Program-made: the position numbers and the translations under genes
The notes under the pieces: generated by a model
Told to the model about the DNA's origin: nothing
What the model saw: only the letters and a program-made list of their open reading frames with translations
Databases searched by the model: none
Assembly (NCBI RefSeq): GCF_036345015.1
Contig: NZ_CP084098.1
Location: forward strand, 785,326 to 849,325
Reading direction: 5' to 3'
DNA from: Cyanobacterium sp. Dongsha4
GTDB taxonomy: Bacteria; Cyanobacteriota; Cyanobacteriia; Cyanobacteriales; Cyanobacteriaceae
DNA: 64,000 nt
Part shown: piece after piece, positions 1 through 9,140 of the stretch
Layout: the number at the start of each line of letters is the position of its first letter
How positions within the stretch are numbered: the first letter of the stretch is position 1

Positions 1-3000
1 CAAAATGCCACGGAAGAAGCCATGCCGGGTTACTTTACTATCTCGGTGAGTGAAGCGGTTAACTCTGCTTTCGGTGAGACTGGTTTAAATGTTGCCTATC
101 GAGTTTTAGGCAGTAGTAGCGCGGTTAATGGTTTTGACTATCAAACGGTATTGGAAACAGGAAGCGTGAGAATCGCACCGGGGAAAACTAGCACAACTTT
201 AACTATTTCTTCCATTGATAACTTTATTGATGATGGTGATAAGCAAGTTGTTATTGAATTGTTAGCAGGGGATGGTTATAGCTTGGGAGAGACTACCACT
301 AACACCCTCGTGATTATAAATAATGATAAGGCAGGAGTACAAATTATTCAAAGTGGTATTGTGCCTGTTGTCAAAGAAGGGGAAAGCTATACTTTCTATG
401 TCTCTTTATTAAGTGAACCCACCCAAACCACTACAATTAATTTCTCTGATAATCCGAATGAGTTAAATAACGTTAACCCCCTTACCTTCAATTCTGAAAA
501 TTGGTATATACCACAGACTGTAACCATAAGTGCGATCGACGAGAATATTGCAGAGACAGGAGAAAATCATACAACTCAATTAGCATTTATTTTTGATGGT
601 GCGCCAGAGTATGAAAATTTAGATGAACCTGTTAGCCTTGAAGTTAATATTATCGATAGAACCTTTGATAGTGTCAATACGGCTTTAGGTTTACAGTATA
701 GTTTAAATAGTATAGAAAGGGCGTTTACTGAATCTAGTTTACCCTTAATTGGTAGTGGTTCAACCTTGCCTCTTTTCTTTGACGAAATCACTGAAAAAAT
801 TGTCAATGAAATTTACATAACCAATAATTTAACCGCATGGAAATTAGAGCAAATTTTCAGAAATTTGTTACCAGAAACTCTAGGGGATAACCTTTCTAAT
901 TTGCAAATAAATTATACTCCTAATAATAACGATACTCCTTTTACTGTTTCCTTTACTGTTACTTATAATGACCAAATTATTCCCCTTAGTAAAGATTTAG
1001 CTATTCCCTCCCTTGATTTAACTGTTAATGGCGAAGCCCAAACGGATATTATTTATGATTTTACTTTAGGTTTTGGCATTAATAAAACTGGTGGTTATTA
1101 TCTGGATACATCTAAAACTGTTTTAAATCCAGATATTAAATTTGATAATGTTACTTTAACAGGGCTTGATAGTATTAACGGTTTAAGTGTTGATTTTGCT
1201 GATGAAGGTATTGATTTAGATTTAGATTATGACATTAAATTAGTAGGTAATAATTTAGATAAATCTGGTTTAAATATACTTAAAAATCAACCATCACAAG
1301 AATTATTTACAAATTTTGACTATACTTTTACAGAGAAGAGTTTTGCAACATTATCTCTTTCTGCGACTCCTGATGAAAGAATTACTAATTTGTTTCCCGC
1401 TATAACTTTTGATTTAGCAGTGGAAGAATTACCTCTTTATAACTATGCCGATGAAGCAAAAATTGAACTTAATGATTTCATTGTTACTCTGCAAAATGTG
1501 GCTTTAGATGTACAATCTTTAATCAGAGGTTATGTTAAAAAATATGTTGATTTAATTGATGAGATTTTACAGCCTATTTATCCTATTATTGATGCCCTTA
1601 ACGCTGATACAAAATTCCTTTCTGCTTTAGAATTAGACTTCCTTTTTGATAGTAATAATGATGGAAAAGTGTCAGTATTAGAAATGATGTTAACCCTGCT
1701 TAATGTCGATGATAATAGTGGTGATAATGATGCTTTACAAAATTTAGGCTTTGATGGTTTTGATGATGGTGACTCCCTCGACTTTTACGAATTTATCGAT
1801 GCCATTAATGAGTTAATTGAAGTCGTCAGATTAGTTGATGATTATATTGCCGATGATAGTAATGTTTTAATTGATATAGGCTCAGTTAGTACAGCAGTTC
1901 AAAATGGAGAGGTTGATTTTAGTCGTGATGATTTAACTATACCAGATGGTAACATTCTCGATCGCATCGCTAATAATCCTCTCGCTACAGATGACTTAGA
2001 AAAACTAATTGATAGTATTTTGGCTTTAGATGGTTTAGAGATACCTTTATTAACTGACTTTTTCTCCGTTGCTGGTTTATTACTGGGAGAGGAAAACGTT
2101 GACTTTTTAATTTATGATGTGCCCGATTTGGATTTTGATATTAGTATCGATTTGTCTGACATTGGCTTAGATGCAATTTTACCTGAGTATGGTTTGGATG
2201 CCGTTTTAGAAGTTGCATTAGGGCTTAATTCTAACCTCTATTTGGCTTATGACGCTTATGGGTTGAATGAGTGGCAGAAAACAGGTTTTGATGATAGTAA
2301 ACTAAACTTATTATTGGATGGGCTTTATATTCGAGATGTAGATGCAAATGGTAAAGATGTTAATGAATTAGGCGCTTCTTTTGGTGTTGATATTGGCATG
2401 GAATTTAATGCTATTGTGGCAAAGGCAAGGATGACGGGAGGTGTGCAAAGTGATAATGATGTGAAACTCGATTTTGTTGATGGTGGCGAATATCAAGGGT
2501 TAGGGGATGGTATCATTCGCTATTCTGAATTATCACCTTTATTCACTGGTGATCTTAGTGTACTAGAAATTAGCGGTGCGATCGAGGCTTTTTTAAATAC
2601 TAAGGTGCAAGTAGGTATCGATGTGGGTTTATTCGAGATAATGGAAACCATCCTTGATGTGGATATTTTCACCTACAAAATTTGGGATATTGAAGATGTC
2701 TTAAAACAATTGGGTATCAGTGGTTTTGCTAGTCAAAGTTACTTACAAGGAGGTACAGTATTTTTTGATGTTAACTTTAACGGTCTATTAGATCAAGGGG
2801 AAATTTCGACTATTAGCAATGATGACGGTAGTTTTAATTTACCAGTGGATTTAGTACCTTTTGACCGCAATCGCAATGGTATTATAGATGATCAAGATGG
2901 GCGTTTAGTCGTTATAGATGGAATTGACACTGCCACAGGATTACCTATCAGCACTCCACTTTTTGCCACCGTTGACTATTCCATGATTACTCCCCTCACC

Positions 3001-5070
3001 AGTCTGGTGCAAAAAATTCATCAATCAGGCATTGACATAGAGTTAGCGGAAACAAAAATTAAAGAGATATTTACGTTACCTGAAAGTCTTGATTTATCAA
3101 CCTTTGATCCCATGTCTGCAATAAATAATGGAGATATTAACGGGAAAAAAGTCTATACCAGTCATGTGGTTACTCAAGGGGTAATTGCGGTTTTAACTCA
3201 GTTTATCTCTGGTATCACCAATCAAACTCCTGCTCAAGTTACCGATAAAGTCATAGGTGCGATCGCCCTTAGTGTATATAATGAGGATATGGGTAATTTC
3301 TATAGCCTCTCTTTTCTCAATAATCTAATTACCAACTTGGTTAGCGAGACAGGAGGTGAATTTAGCGACAATGAGTTAACAAAAATTACCGATATTTTAA
3401 GCCGTATCTTAACCATTGGCACTCAATTAATTACCATCACGGCAGATAATTCTAGTATAGAGAATGTCGTCACTAACCTTAATTCCCTCAAAATAGCTTT
3501 ACAATTTGACTTAGGTAATATCTTAGGGCAGTTAGGGGCAGGTTTAATTACTCCTTCTGCGGTAGATGAATTATTGCACAATTGGCAAGGAAGATTACAA
3601 GAATCTGCTAATGTGCCAAATTTATTCGCCTTAGTTTTGGCTTTACAAACAGAGGAGATTCCCCAAGATATAGCGAATCAAAAGGTTTTAACTATTTTTG
3701 ACCTTCCCCAAAATTTTGATCTCACTAAAACACCCTTATCACCCACTGATGATCCTATTTTAAGTCAACAGGTACTAATTTTGGAAAATCAACTCACCTT
3801 ACTATATCAATTAGGAGGGCAGGTTTTACAAAGTGCAGGTATCAACGACTCTCACGAAGCACAATGGTTAATAAGTCGTGCCACGGCTGAATATATTTAC
3901 CATAATCCCAACATCGATTTAACCGACTCGGAAACCATCAACCAAATTATTGATTCTGCAATTCTCTTTTCTAATCTTACTGTCAAAGATTCTATCATAG
4001 AAAGTAAACGCGATCGCATTGCTTCTGTTAATACCACCTTAGATATAATTAATCAGGGAAATAATAACTATGAAGAAGTAGCGAATCAGCAACAACAAAT
4101 TCTCGATAATGTCTTAGAATTTAACTCTTCCTATCACTATCCTTTACCCTTAGTCGTCAATCAAAATGAAGAAGAAACCCTTTACACTCCTCAACCGATT
4201 GATACTAAGTTTCAAATTTCTGCCCTTAATGTATCCGATGATTATGAGTTGGGTATCAAAACCCCTGACGGTAAATCGATTATTCTCTTGGAAAACTTAC
4301 CCGGTAGCGATGATTCTAGTTTAACTAATACTTTAGATGAGATTACCGTAGATACCTTAATGGGTAGTGAAACCAAGTTTTTTGGCTCGTTAATTAATGC
4401 ACCAGAGGGTTTAGCTACTTTTACCAATAGTGGTTTAGAATTTTATCTTACTATTAATGGTGAAACTTATAGTTCTCAAAATCCAGAACAACTGGAAATT
4501 ACCTCTAAAGGTAGTCAGGGTTTAGCCTTAACTTTTAAAGACGAAAATGACATTGTTGCTGAATTTGCTATTAACACCCCTGTTTTTATCACCCCCGGTT
4601 TAGACAAGGGCGAGAATACCACCATTAATCTTACCATTGCCCGAAGTGCGGCAAATGAAAACACCATCGGTATTTACCAAGTGGATGATTTAACAGGAGG
4701 AATTATAAGAGGCGATCGCACTATTATGCCCAATGATCCCGAATATGATAGAATAGCCATTCAAAAGGCGCAATCTGCGGGATTAATATTTGAAACCCCC
4801 GAAAACATGAACATAGATAACTACACCATCGCCTTATCTAATGCTAGTATTTTTGGTTTCTTTCTTCTTGTTAATGGTGATACAGAAGAATATTTGAATC
4901 AAACGGATGAATCAATTTACAGCTTTTTCTCCTATGGCAGTGCCAATAAAGACAATAGACAACATTTTACTTCCCTTGGGGATAATATCTTTGGCTTTGA
5001 AGATACTTTTGGAGGAGGAGATAATGACTTCAATGACATTTTAATACAAATCGATTCTGTAAATATTTAG
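1..5070 (+). CDS. Giant calcium-binding surface protein, 5'-partial (Calx-beta / DUF4114)
   Basis: The reading frame is open to the first base of the window: seven codons precede the Met at 22 and continue a Calx-beta strand pattern, so the true start lies upstream. Numbering from that Met (1682 residues visible), residues 1-105 look like a Calx-beta domain and about 106-215 like a second beta-sandwich. A long Asp/Asn-rich, low-Cys region follows. EF-hand-like calcium loops sit at about 543 (DSNNDGKVSVLE), 916 (DVNFNGLLDQGE) and 948 (DRNRNGIIDDQDG). The C-terminus (about 1600-1682) has the DUF4114 ending GFEDTFGGGDNDFNDILIQ. These domains are typical of secreted or cell-surface cyanobacterial proteins, so a calcium-stabilised adhesin or S-layer-like role is inferred. 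No C-terminal membrane anchor or PEP-CTERM motif is visible. Confidence 0.85.
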   Translation, partial: QNATEEAMPGYFTISVSEAVNSAFGETGLNVAYRVLGSSSAVNGFDYQTVLETGSVRIAPGKTSTTLTISSIDNFIDDGDKQVVIELLAGDGYSLGETTTNTLVIINNDKAGVQIIQSGIVPVVKEGESYTFYVSLLSEPTQTTTINFSDNPNELNNVNPLTFNSENWYIPQTVTISAIDENIAETGENHTTQLAFIFDGAPEYENLDEPVSLEVNIIDRTFDSVNTALGLQYSLNSIERAFTESSLPLIGSGSTLPLFFDEITEKIVNEIYITNNLTAWKLEQIFRNLLPETLGDNLSNLQINYTPNNNDTPFTVSFTVTYNDQIIPLSKDLAIPSLDLTVNGEAQTDIIYDFTLGFGINKTGGYYLDTSKTVLNPDIKFDNVTLTGLDSINGLSVDFADEGIDLDLDYDIKLVGNNLDKSGLNILKNQPSQELFTNFDYTFTEKSFATLSLSATPDERITNLFPAITFDLAVEELPLYNYADEAKIELNDFIVTLQNVALDVQSLIRGYVKKYVDLIDEILQPIYPIIDALNADTKFLSALELDFLFDSNNDGKVSVLEMMLTLLNVDDNSGDNDALQNLGFDGFDDGDSLDFYEFIDAINELIEVVRLVDDYIADDSNVLIDIGSVSTAVQNGEVDFSRDDLTIPDGNILDRIANNPLATDDLEKLIDSILALDGLEIPLLTDFFSVAGLLLGEENVDFLIYDVPDLDFDISIDLSDIGLDAILPEYGLDAVLEVALGLNSNLYLAYDAYGLNEWQKTGFDDSKLNLLLDGLYIRDVDANGKDVNELGASFGVDIGMEFNAIVAKARMTGGVQSDNDVKLDFVDGGEYQGLGDGIIRYSELSPLFTGDLSVLEISGAIEAFLNTKVQVGIDVGLFEIMETILDVDIFTYKIWDIEDVLKQLGISGFASQSYLQGGTVFFDVNFNGLLDQGEISTISNDDGSFNLPVDLVPFDRNRNGIIDDQDGRLVVIDGIDTATGLPISTPLFATVDYSMITPLTSLVQKIHQSGIDIELAETKIKEIFTLPESLDLSTFDPMSAINNGDINGKKVYTSHVVTQGVIAVLTQFISGITNQTPAQVTDKVIGAIALSVYNEDMGNFYSLSFLNNLITNLVSETGGEFSDNELTKITDILSRILTIGTQLITITADNSSIENVVTNLNSLKIALQFDLGNILGQLGAGLITPSAVDELLHNWQGRLQESANVPNLFALVLALQTEEIPQDIANQKVLTIFDLPQNFDLTKTPLSPTDDPILSQQVLILENQLTLLYQLGGQVLQSAGINDSHEAQWLISRATAEYIYHNPNIDLTDSETINQIIDSAILFSNLTVKDSIIESKRDRIASVNTTLDIINQGNNNYEEVANQQQQILDNVLEFNSSYHYPLPLVVNQNEEETLYTPQPIDTKFQISALNVSDDYELGIKTPDGKSIILLENLPGSDDSSLTNTLDEITVDTLMGSETKFFGSLINAPEGLATFTNSGLEFYLTINGETYSSQNPEQLEITSKGSQGLALTFKDENDIVAEFAINTPVFITPGLDKGENTTINLTIARSAANENTIGIYQVDDLTGGIIRGDRTIMPNDPEYDRIAIQKAQSAGLIFETPENMNIDNYTIALSNASIFGFFLLVNGDTEEYLNQTDESIYSFFSYGSANKDNRQHFTSLGDNIFGFEDTFGGGDNDFNDILIQIDSVNI

Positions 5071-5320
5071 CAACAGTTAATTTCTTCTCTTATCGCACCT
5101 CTTTATTTCCAAATACCTCAGTATAATAAAGGCTATTTTAATGAACAAAAATATACACGAAATATTGGCGAGTACAAGCAATAAATGCGATCGCACTTAA
5201 ATGATTTAATAATACTTGATTTTGTATAATTTCTCCCCATAAACATTGTCTATATAAGTTACAAATTACGAAATAAACCCTTTGTTGACTATAATCATAA
5301 TATTAAAAAACAAATCAATA

Positions 5321-6460
5321 ATGAAAGTCCTATTTGATTGTACCTCAGTGCGCGATCGCATCTCTGGTATTGGTTATTATACTTATAGCTTGATGAAGGC
5401 TTTACACAAAGGTAATTTTCCTGATTTGGCATTAAATTTTTGTCGCCAACCTAGTATGAAACAATGGTTAAAGCATCAACAACAATTACCAGATGTCTTA
5501 AAACAATTTTCCTCAATTCAATTTTTGCCTTTTCCAGTAACAGTAAGTGATTTTTTGGGTAAATCCGCAGGTTATTTTACGAATAATATTGATCATTTTG
5601 ACATAATTCACGGTACAGATCATTATGTTTACCCTTTTCAAGAAGGCAAAAAAGTCATGAATATTCATGATTTAACTTTTCTTAAATATCCTCAATTTTG
5701 CACAAATATTGTTAAACAATATACTCGTAGAATAAAAAAATGTTTGCAGTGGACTGATTTAATAATTACTTTTGCCGAAAGTACAAAAAAAGATATTATT
5801 GACTATTTAGGAGTGAAAGAAGAAAAAATATTCATTACTTCAGAAGCAAGTAGATATAATTTTGAATATTTAAAAACTATAAATGTTGATTTAATTAAAA
5901 GTAAAATTAATTATGATTTTTTTCAGAAATATCTATTATTTGTAAGTACGATCGAACCTAGAAAAAATATTATTAATCTGATAAAAGCCTTTAATATTTG
6001 CAAAGAAAAATATCATCTCCATCACCACTTAATTCTTATTGGTAATAAGGGTTGGCAGTATGAGCCTATTTTTGCCGAAATAGAAAATTCTCCTTTTTCT
6101 GATCAAATTCATCATTTAGGCTATTTAACCGATGCCCAGTTAGCCGTCTTTTATGCCCATGCTGATATGTTTATCTATCCCTCTTTTTATGAAGGTTTTG
6201 GTTTGCCTATTCTTGAAGCAATGACTTTAGGTACACCTGTAATTACTTCTTCGGTATCATCCATGCCTGAAGTGGGAGGAGATGCGGCAATTTATGTTAA
6301 TCCCCATGATGTGGACGCTTTGGCAAATAGGATTTATCAACTAGGACTTAATCCCATGTTACGTCAAAGTTTAATCGAAAAAGGAAAAAACCGAGCAAAA
6401 CTTTATTCTTGGGAAAGGGTAGCACAAGAAACCCTTAAGGCTTACTCCTATCTGGCTTAA
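5321..6460 (+). CDS. GT4-family glycosyltransferase (group 1)
   Basis: The protein has 379 residues. The N-terminal half has a Rossmann-like nucleotide fold with the GIGYYTYSL loop common in group 1 glycosyltransferases. The C-terminal half has the family core: an STIEPRKN segment, the LIGNKGW strand, and the E-x7-E motif in YEGFGLPILEAM followed by GTPVITS. It probably transfers a sugar from an NDP-sugar to a polysaccharide or lipid acceptor; the substrate cannot be read from sequence. I chose the ATG at 5321 because conserved sequence begins there (MKVLFDCTSVRD); the upstream TTG at 5282 adds only a poor AT-rich leader. The gene stands alone, after the giant surface protein and before metG. 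Confidence 0.85.
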   Translation: MKVLFDCTSVRDRISGIGYYTYSLMKALHKGNFPDLALNFCRQPSMKQWLKHQQQLPDVLKQFSSIQFLPFPVTVSDFLGKSAGYFTNNIDHFDIIHGTDHYVYPFQEGKKVMNIHDLTFLKYPQFCTNIVKQYTRRIKKCLQWTDLIITFAESTKKDIIDYLGVKEEKIFITSEASRYNFEYLKTINVDLIKSKINYDFFQKYLLFVSTIEPRKNIINLIKAFNICKEKYHLHHHLILIGNKGWQYEPIFAEIENSPFSDQIHHLGYLTDAQLAVFYAHADMFIYPSFYEGFGLPILEAMTLGTPVITSSVSSMPEVGGDAAIYVNPHDVDALANRIYQLGLNPMLRQSLIEKGKNRAKLYSWERVAQETLKAYSYLA

Positions 6461-6617
6461 AAGAAAACCCAGAAAATTTGCTTATAAATACTAATAAAAA
6501 AAATAGAGATTAAAAAAATGTAAAGGATAAGAAAAGGTTTACAATGTATAGATTAGATTATAAAGAACTTAAATATAAAATTCACAACTGAAATTTAATA
6601 ACCTTACTTTATATTAG

Positions 6618-8222
6618 ATGAGTATTGATAAACCCATTTCAAAAACATCCTTTGCTTTAACAACCCCTCTTTATTACGTTAACGGTTTACCCCACATTGG
6701 TAGCGCTTACACCACTATGATTGCAGATGCGATCGCACGTTGGTATCGTCTTTCTGGTCATGAAGTTATGTTCGTCACAGGTACAGATGAACACGGTCAA
6801 AAAATCCAACGCACCGCCGAAGAAAAAGGAGTAAATCCTCAAGAACACTGCGATCATATTTCTCAACAATTTCAAGATTTATGGCATAAATTAGATATAA
6901 AATTCGATCGCTTTAGTCGTACCACCGCTAGTAATCATCAAGCTATCGTCAATGAATTTTTTGCCAGAGTGCAAAAGAGTGATGATATATATTTAGCTCA
7001 ACAACAGGGATGGTATTGTGTTGCCTGTGAAGAATTTAAAGAAAAAAGAGAACTCACAGAAGACGGTTTTTGTCCTATTCACACCAACCAAAAAGTAGAA
7101 TGGAGAGATGAAGAAAACTACTTTTTTCGCCTTTCCCGTTACCAACAACAACTAGAAGAACTATACACCAAAAATCCAGACTTCATTCAGCCTGAAACTA
7201 GAAGAAACGAAGTTATTAACTTTGTTAAACAAGGATTACAAGATTTTTCTATTTCCCGTGTTAATGTTTCTTGGGGTTTTCCCATACCAGATGACCCTAA
7301 ACATACAATTTACGTGTGGTTTGATGCCCTTTTAGGCTATATTAGCGCTCTTTTAGACGAAAATAACCCCCCAACCCTTGAAAATGCCCTTAAAAAGTGG
7401 TATCCCTTCAACTTACATCTCATTGGCAAAGATATATTAAGATTCCATGCCGTTTATTGGCCTGCAATGTTGATGTCAGCACAATTGCCCTTACCAAAAC
7501 AGGTATTTGGACATGGTTTCTTAACTAAAGATGGTAAAAAGATGGGTAAAAGTTTGGGCAACACTTTAGATCCATTCTCTTTAGTAGAAAAATATGGATC
7601 TGATGCTGTACGTTACTATTTTCTCAAAGAAATCGAATTAGGGGAAGATGGTGACTTCAATGAAATTCGTTTTGTGAATACCTTGAATGCAGATTTAGCA
7701 AACGACCTCGGAAATTTATTAAACCGCAGTTTAGGAATGTTGAAAAAATACTGCAAAGGAGTCTTACCAGCCATCACAGGAACTGATATTAGCGAAGAAA
7801 ATGAAGTAAAACAAATAGGTAAGTCTTTAGAAAATAAAGTAATAGAAGCCTATCAAAATTATCGTTTTTCCAGCTTATGCCAAGAAGTTTTAAACCTCAT
7901 TCGTAGTTGCAACAAATTTATTGATGAGAGTCAACCTTGGACTTTATATAAACAAGGAGAGCAACAGGAAGTTGAAAAAATCCTTTATGTGGTGTTAGAG
8001 TCTGTCAGATTTGCTAGTTTTTCTCTTGCTCCAATCATACCGAACATTAGTAATAAGATTTACACTCAACTAGGATTTAATTTTGATTTTAATCAAAAAG
8101 ATTTAGGATTAAAAAGTAATATTAGTAATGAACATGGGCGCTGGGGTGTTCTTCCTATTAACCAAGAATTGCCAAAAGCTGAACCCGTATTCGCTAGACT
8201 CGAAGTACCAGAACATAAATAA
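6618..8222 (+). CDS. metG: Methionyl-tRNA synthetase
   Basis: Class I aminoacyl-tRNA synthetase that charges tRNA-Met in the cytoplasm. The 534 residues carry the HIGH-type motif (HIGS, residues 26-29) and the KMSKS-type loop KMGKS (308-312). A CVACEEF...CPIH insertion holds one Cys pair plus a Cys-His pair, a reduced zinc-knuckle arrangement. The anticodon-binding helical domain follows. The protein stops after this domain, so it lacks the C-terminal EMAP/tRNA-binding extension of longer bacterial MetRS; this short form is common in cyanobacteria. It is monocistronic, with a 157-base AT-rich leader. Confidence 0.95.
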   Translation: MSIDKPISKTSFALTTPLYYVNGLPHIGSAYTTMIADAIARWYRLSGHEVMFVTGTDEHGQKIQRTAEEKGVNPQEHCDHISQQFQDLWHKLDIKFDRFSRTTASNHQAIVNEFFARVQKSDDIYLAQQQGWYCVACEEFKEKRELTEDGFCPIHTNQKVEWRDEENYFFRLSRYQQQLEELYTKNPDFIQPETRRNEVINFVKQGLQDFSISRVNVSWGFPIPDDPKHTIYVWFDALLGYISALLDENNPPTLENALKKWYPFNLHLIGKDILRFHAVYWPAMLMSAQLPLPKQVFGHGFLTKDGKKMGKSLGNTLDPFSLVEKYGSDAVRYYFLKEIELGEDGDFNEIRFVNTLNADLANDLGNLLNRSLGMLKKYCKGVLPAITGTDISEENEVKQIGKSLENKVIEAYQNYRFSSLCQEVLNLIRSCNKFIDESQPWTLYKQGEQQEVEKILYVVLESVRFASFSLAPIIPNISNKIYTQLGFNFDFNQKDLGLKSNISNEHGRWGVLPINQELPKAEPVFARLEVPEHK

Positions 8223-8389
8223 TTAGTTAAAATTAATTTCTTCTTTTAATATTCTTCTCTTAATATATAGATATATAACTCATAGATATATAGCTAATAT
8301 ATAAGAATTTTTGCTTTATAAAAATCATAAAATCTTTTTTAGAAACCAACTATAAAAAATAACTTTAATAAGAAACAAGGATAAAAAAA

Positions 8390-8998
8390 ATGTGGGATAA
8401 TTTTGATAGTGATCCTGTCTTTCCCCCTGAACAAGTTTTGGAGAACAGGGGAAGGGTGGCGATCTTCATTGATGGTTCAAATTTATTTTATGCCGCCCTC
8501 CAGCTAGGAGTTGAAATCGATTATACAAAACTTCTTTATCGTTTGACTGCTGGTGCAAAATTGTTACGGGCTTTCTTTTACACAGGAGTCGATCGCACTA
8601 ATGAAAAGCAACAGGGATTTTTACTTTGGATGCGTCGTAATGGCTACCGAGTCATTGCCAAAGATTTAGTACAGTTACCTGACGGTTCAAAAAAAGCGAA
8701 TTTGGATGTGGAAATTGCCGTTGATTTAATGGCTTTAGTGGACTATTATGATACTGCTGTCTTGGTTAGTGGAGATGGAGATTTAGCCTATGCGGTGGAT
8801 GCGGTGAGTTATCGGGGCGCTCGTATCGAAGTGGTAAGTTTGCGATCGATGACCAGTGATAGTTTAATTAATGTAGCAGACCGTTATATTGATTTAGACC
8901 AAATTCGGGAGGATATACAAAAAACCCGTAAATCCAATTTAACCTATGACGCTTTTTCTCCTTATCATCTCATTGAAAATCGAGATCCTGAAGAGTGA
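8390..8998 (+). CDS. NYN-domain (LabA/DUF88) protein
   Basis: The 202-residue protein has the PIN-like NYN fold: FIDGSN with Asp28, KANLDVEIAVDLM with Asp106 and Asp112, and VSGDGDL with Asp129 and Asp131. These acidic residues form the metal site of NYN ribonucleases. The family includes LabA of Synechococcus, a factor acting on circadian output; whether this copy is LabA or a paralogue cannot be decided here. The start follows an AAGGATAAAAAAA purine stretch that can serve as ribosome-binding site. Nuclease activity is inferred from the fold only. Confidence 0.85.
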   Translation: MWDNFDSDPVFPPEQVLENRGRVAIFIDGSNLFYAALQLGVEIDYTKLLYRLTAGAKLLRAFFYTGVDRTNEKQQGFLLWMRRNGYRVIAKDLVQLPDGSKKANLDVEIAVDLMALVDYYDTAVLVSGDGDLAYAVDAVSYRGARIEVVSLRSMTSDSLINVADRYIDLDQIREDIQKTRKSNLTYDAFSPYHLIENRDPEE

Positions 8999-9048
8999 TT
9001 GTCCTAATTTGGATTTGAGTTGTCTGGTTAAAACAGGTACTAGGGAGC

Positions 9049-9122
<74 letters not shown>

Positions 9123-9140
9123 AAATATAAACCCTATGGA

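Noticed and set aside
5350..5360. GCGATCGC octamers as regulatory or attachment sites
   Set aside because: These HIP1 palindromes occur throughout genes and spacers and are a genome-wide feature of many cyanobacteria rather than a local signal.
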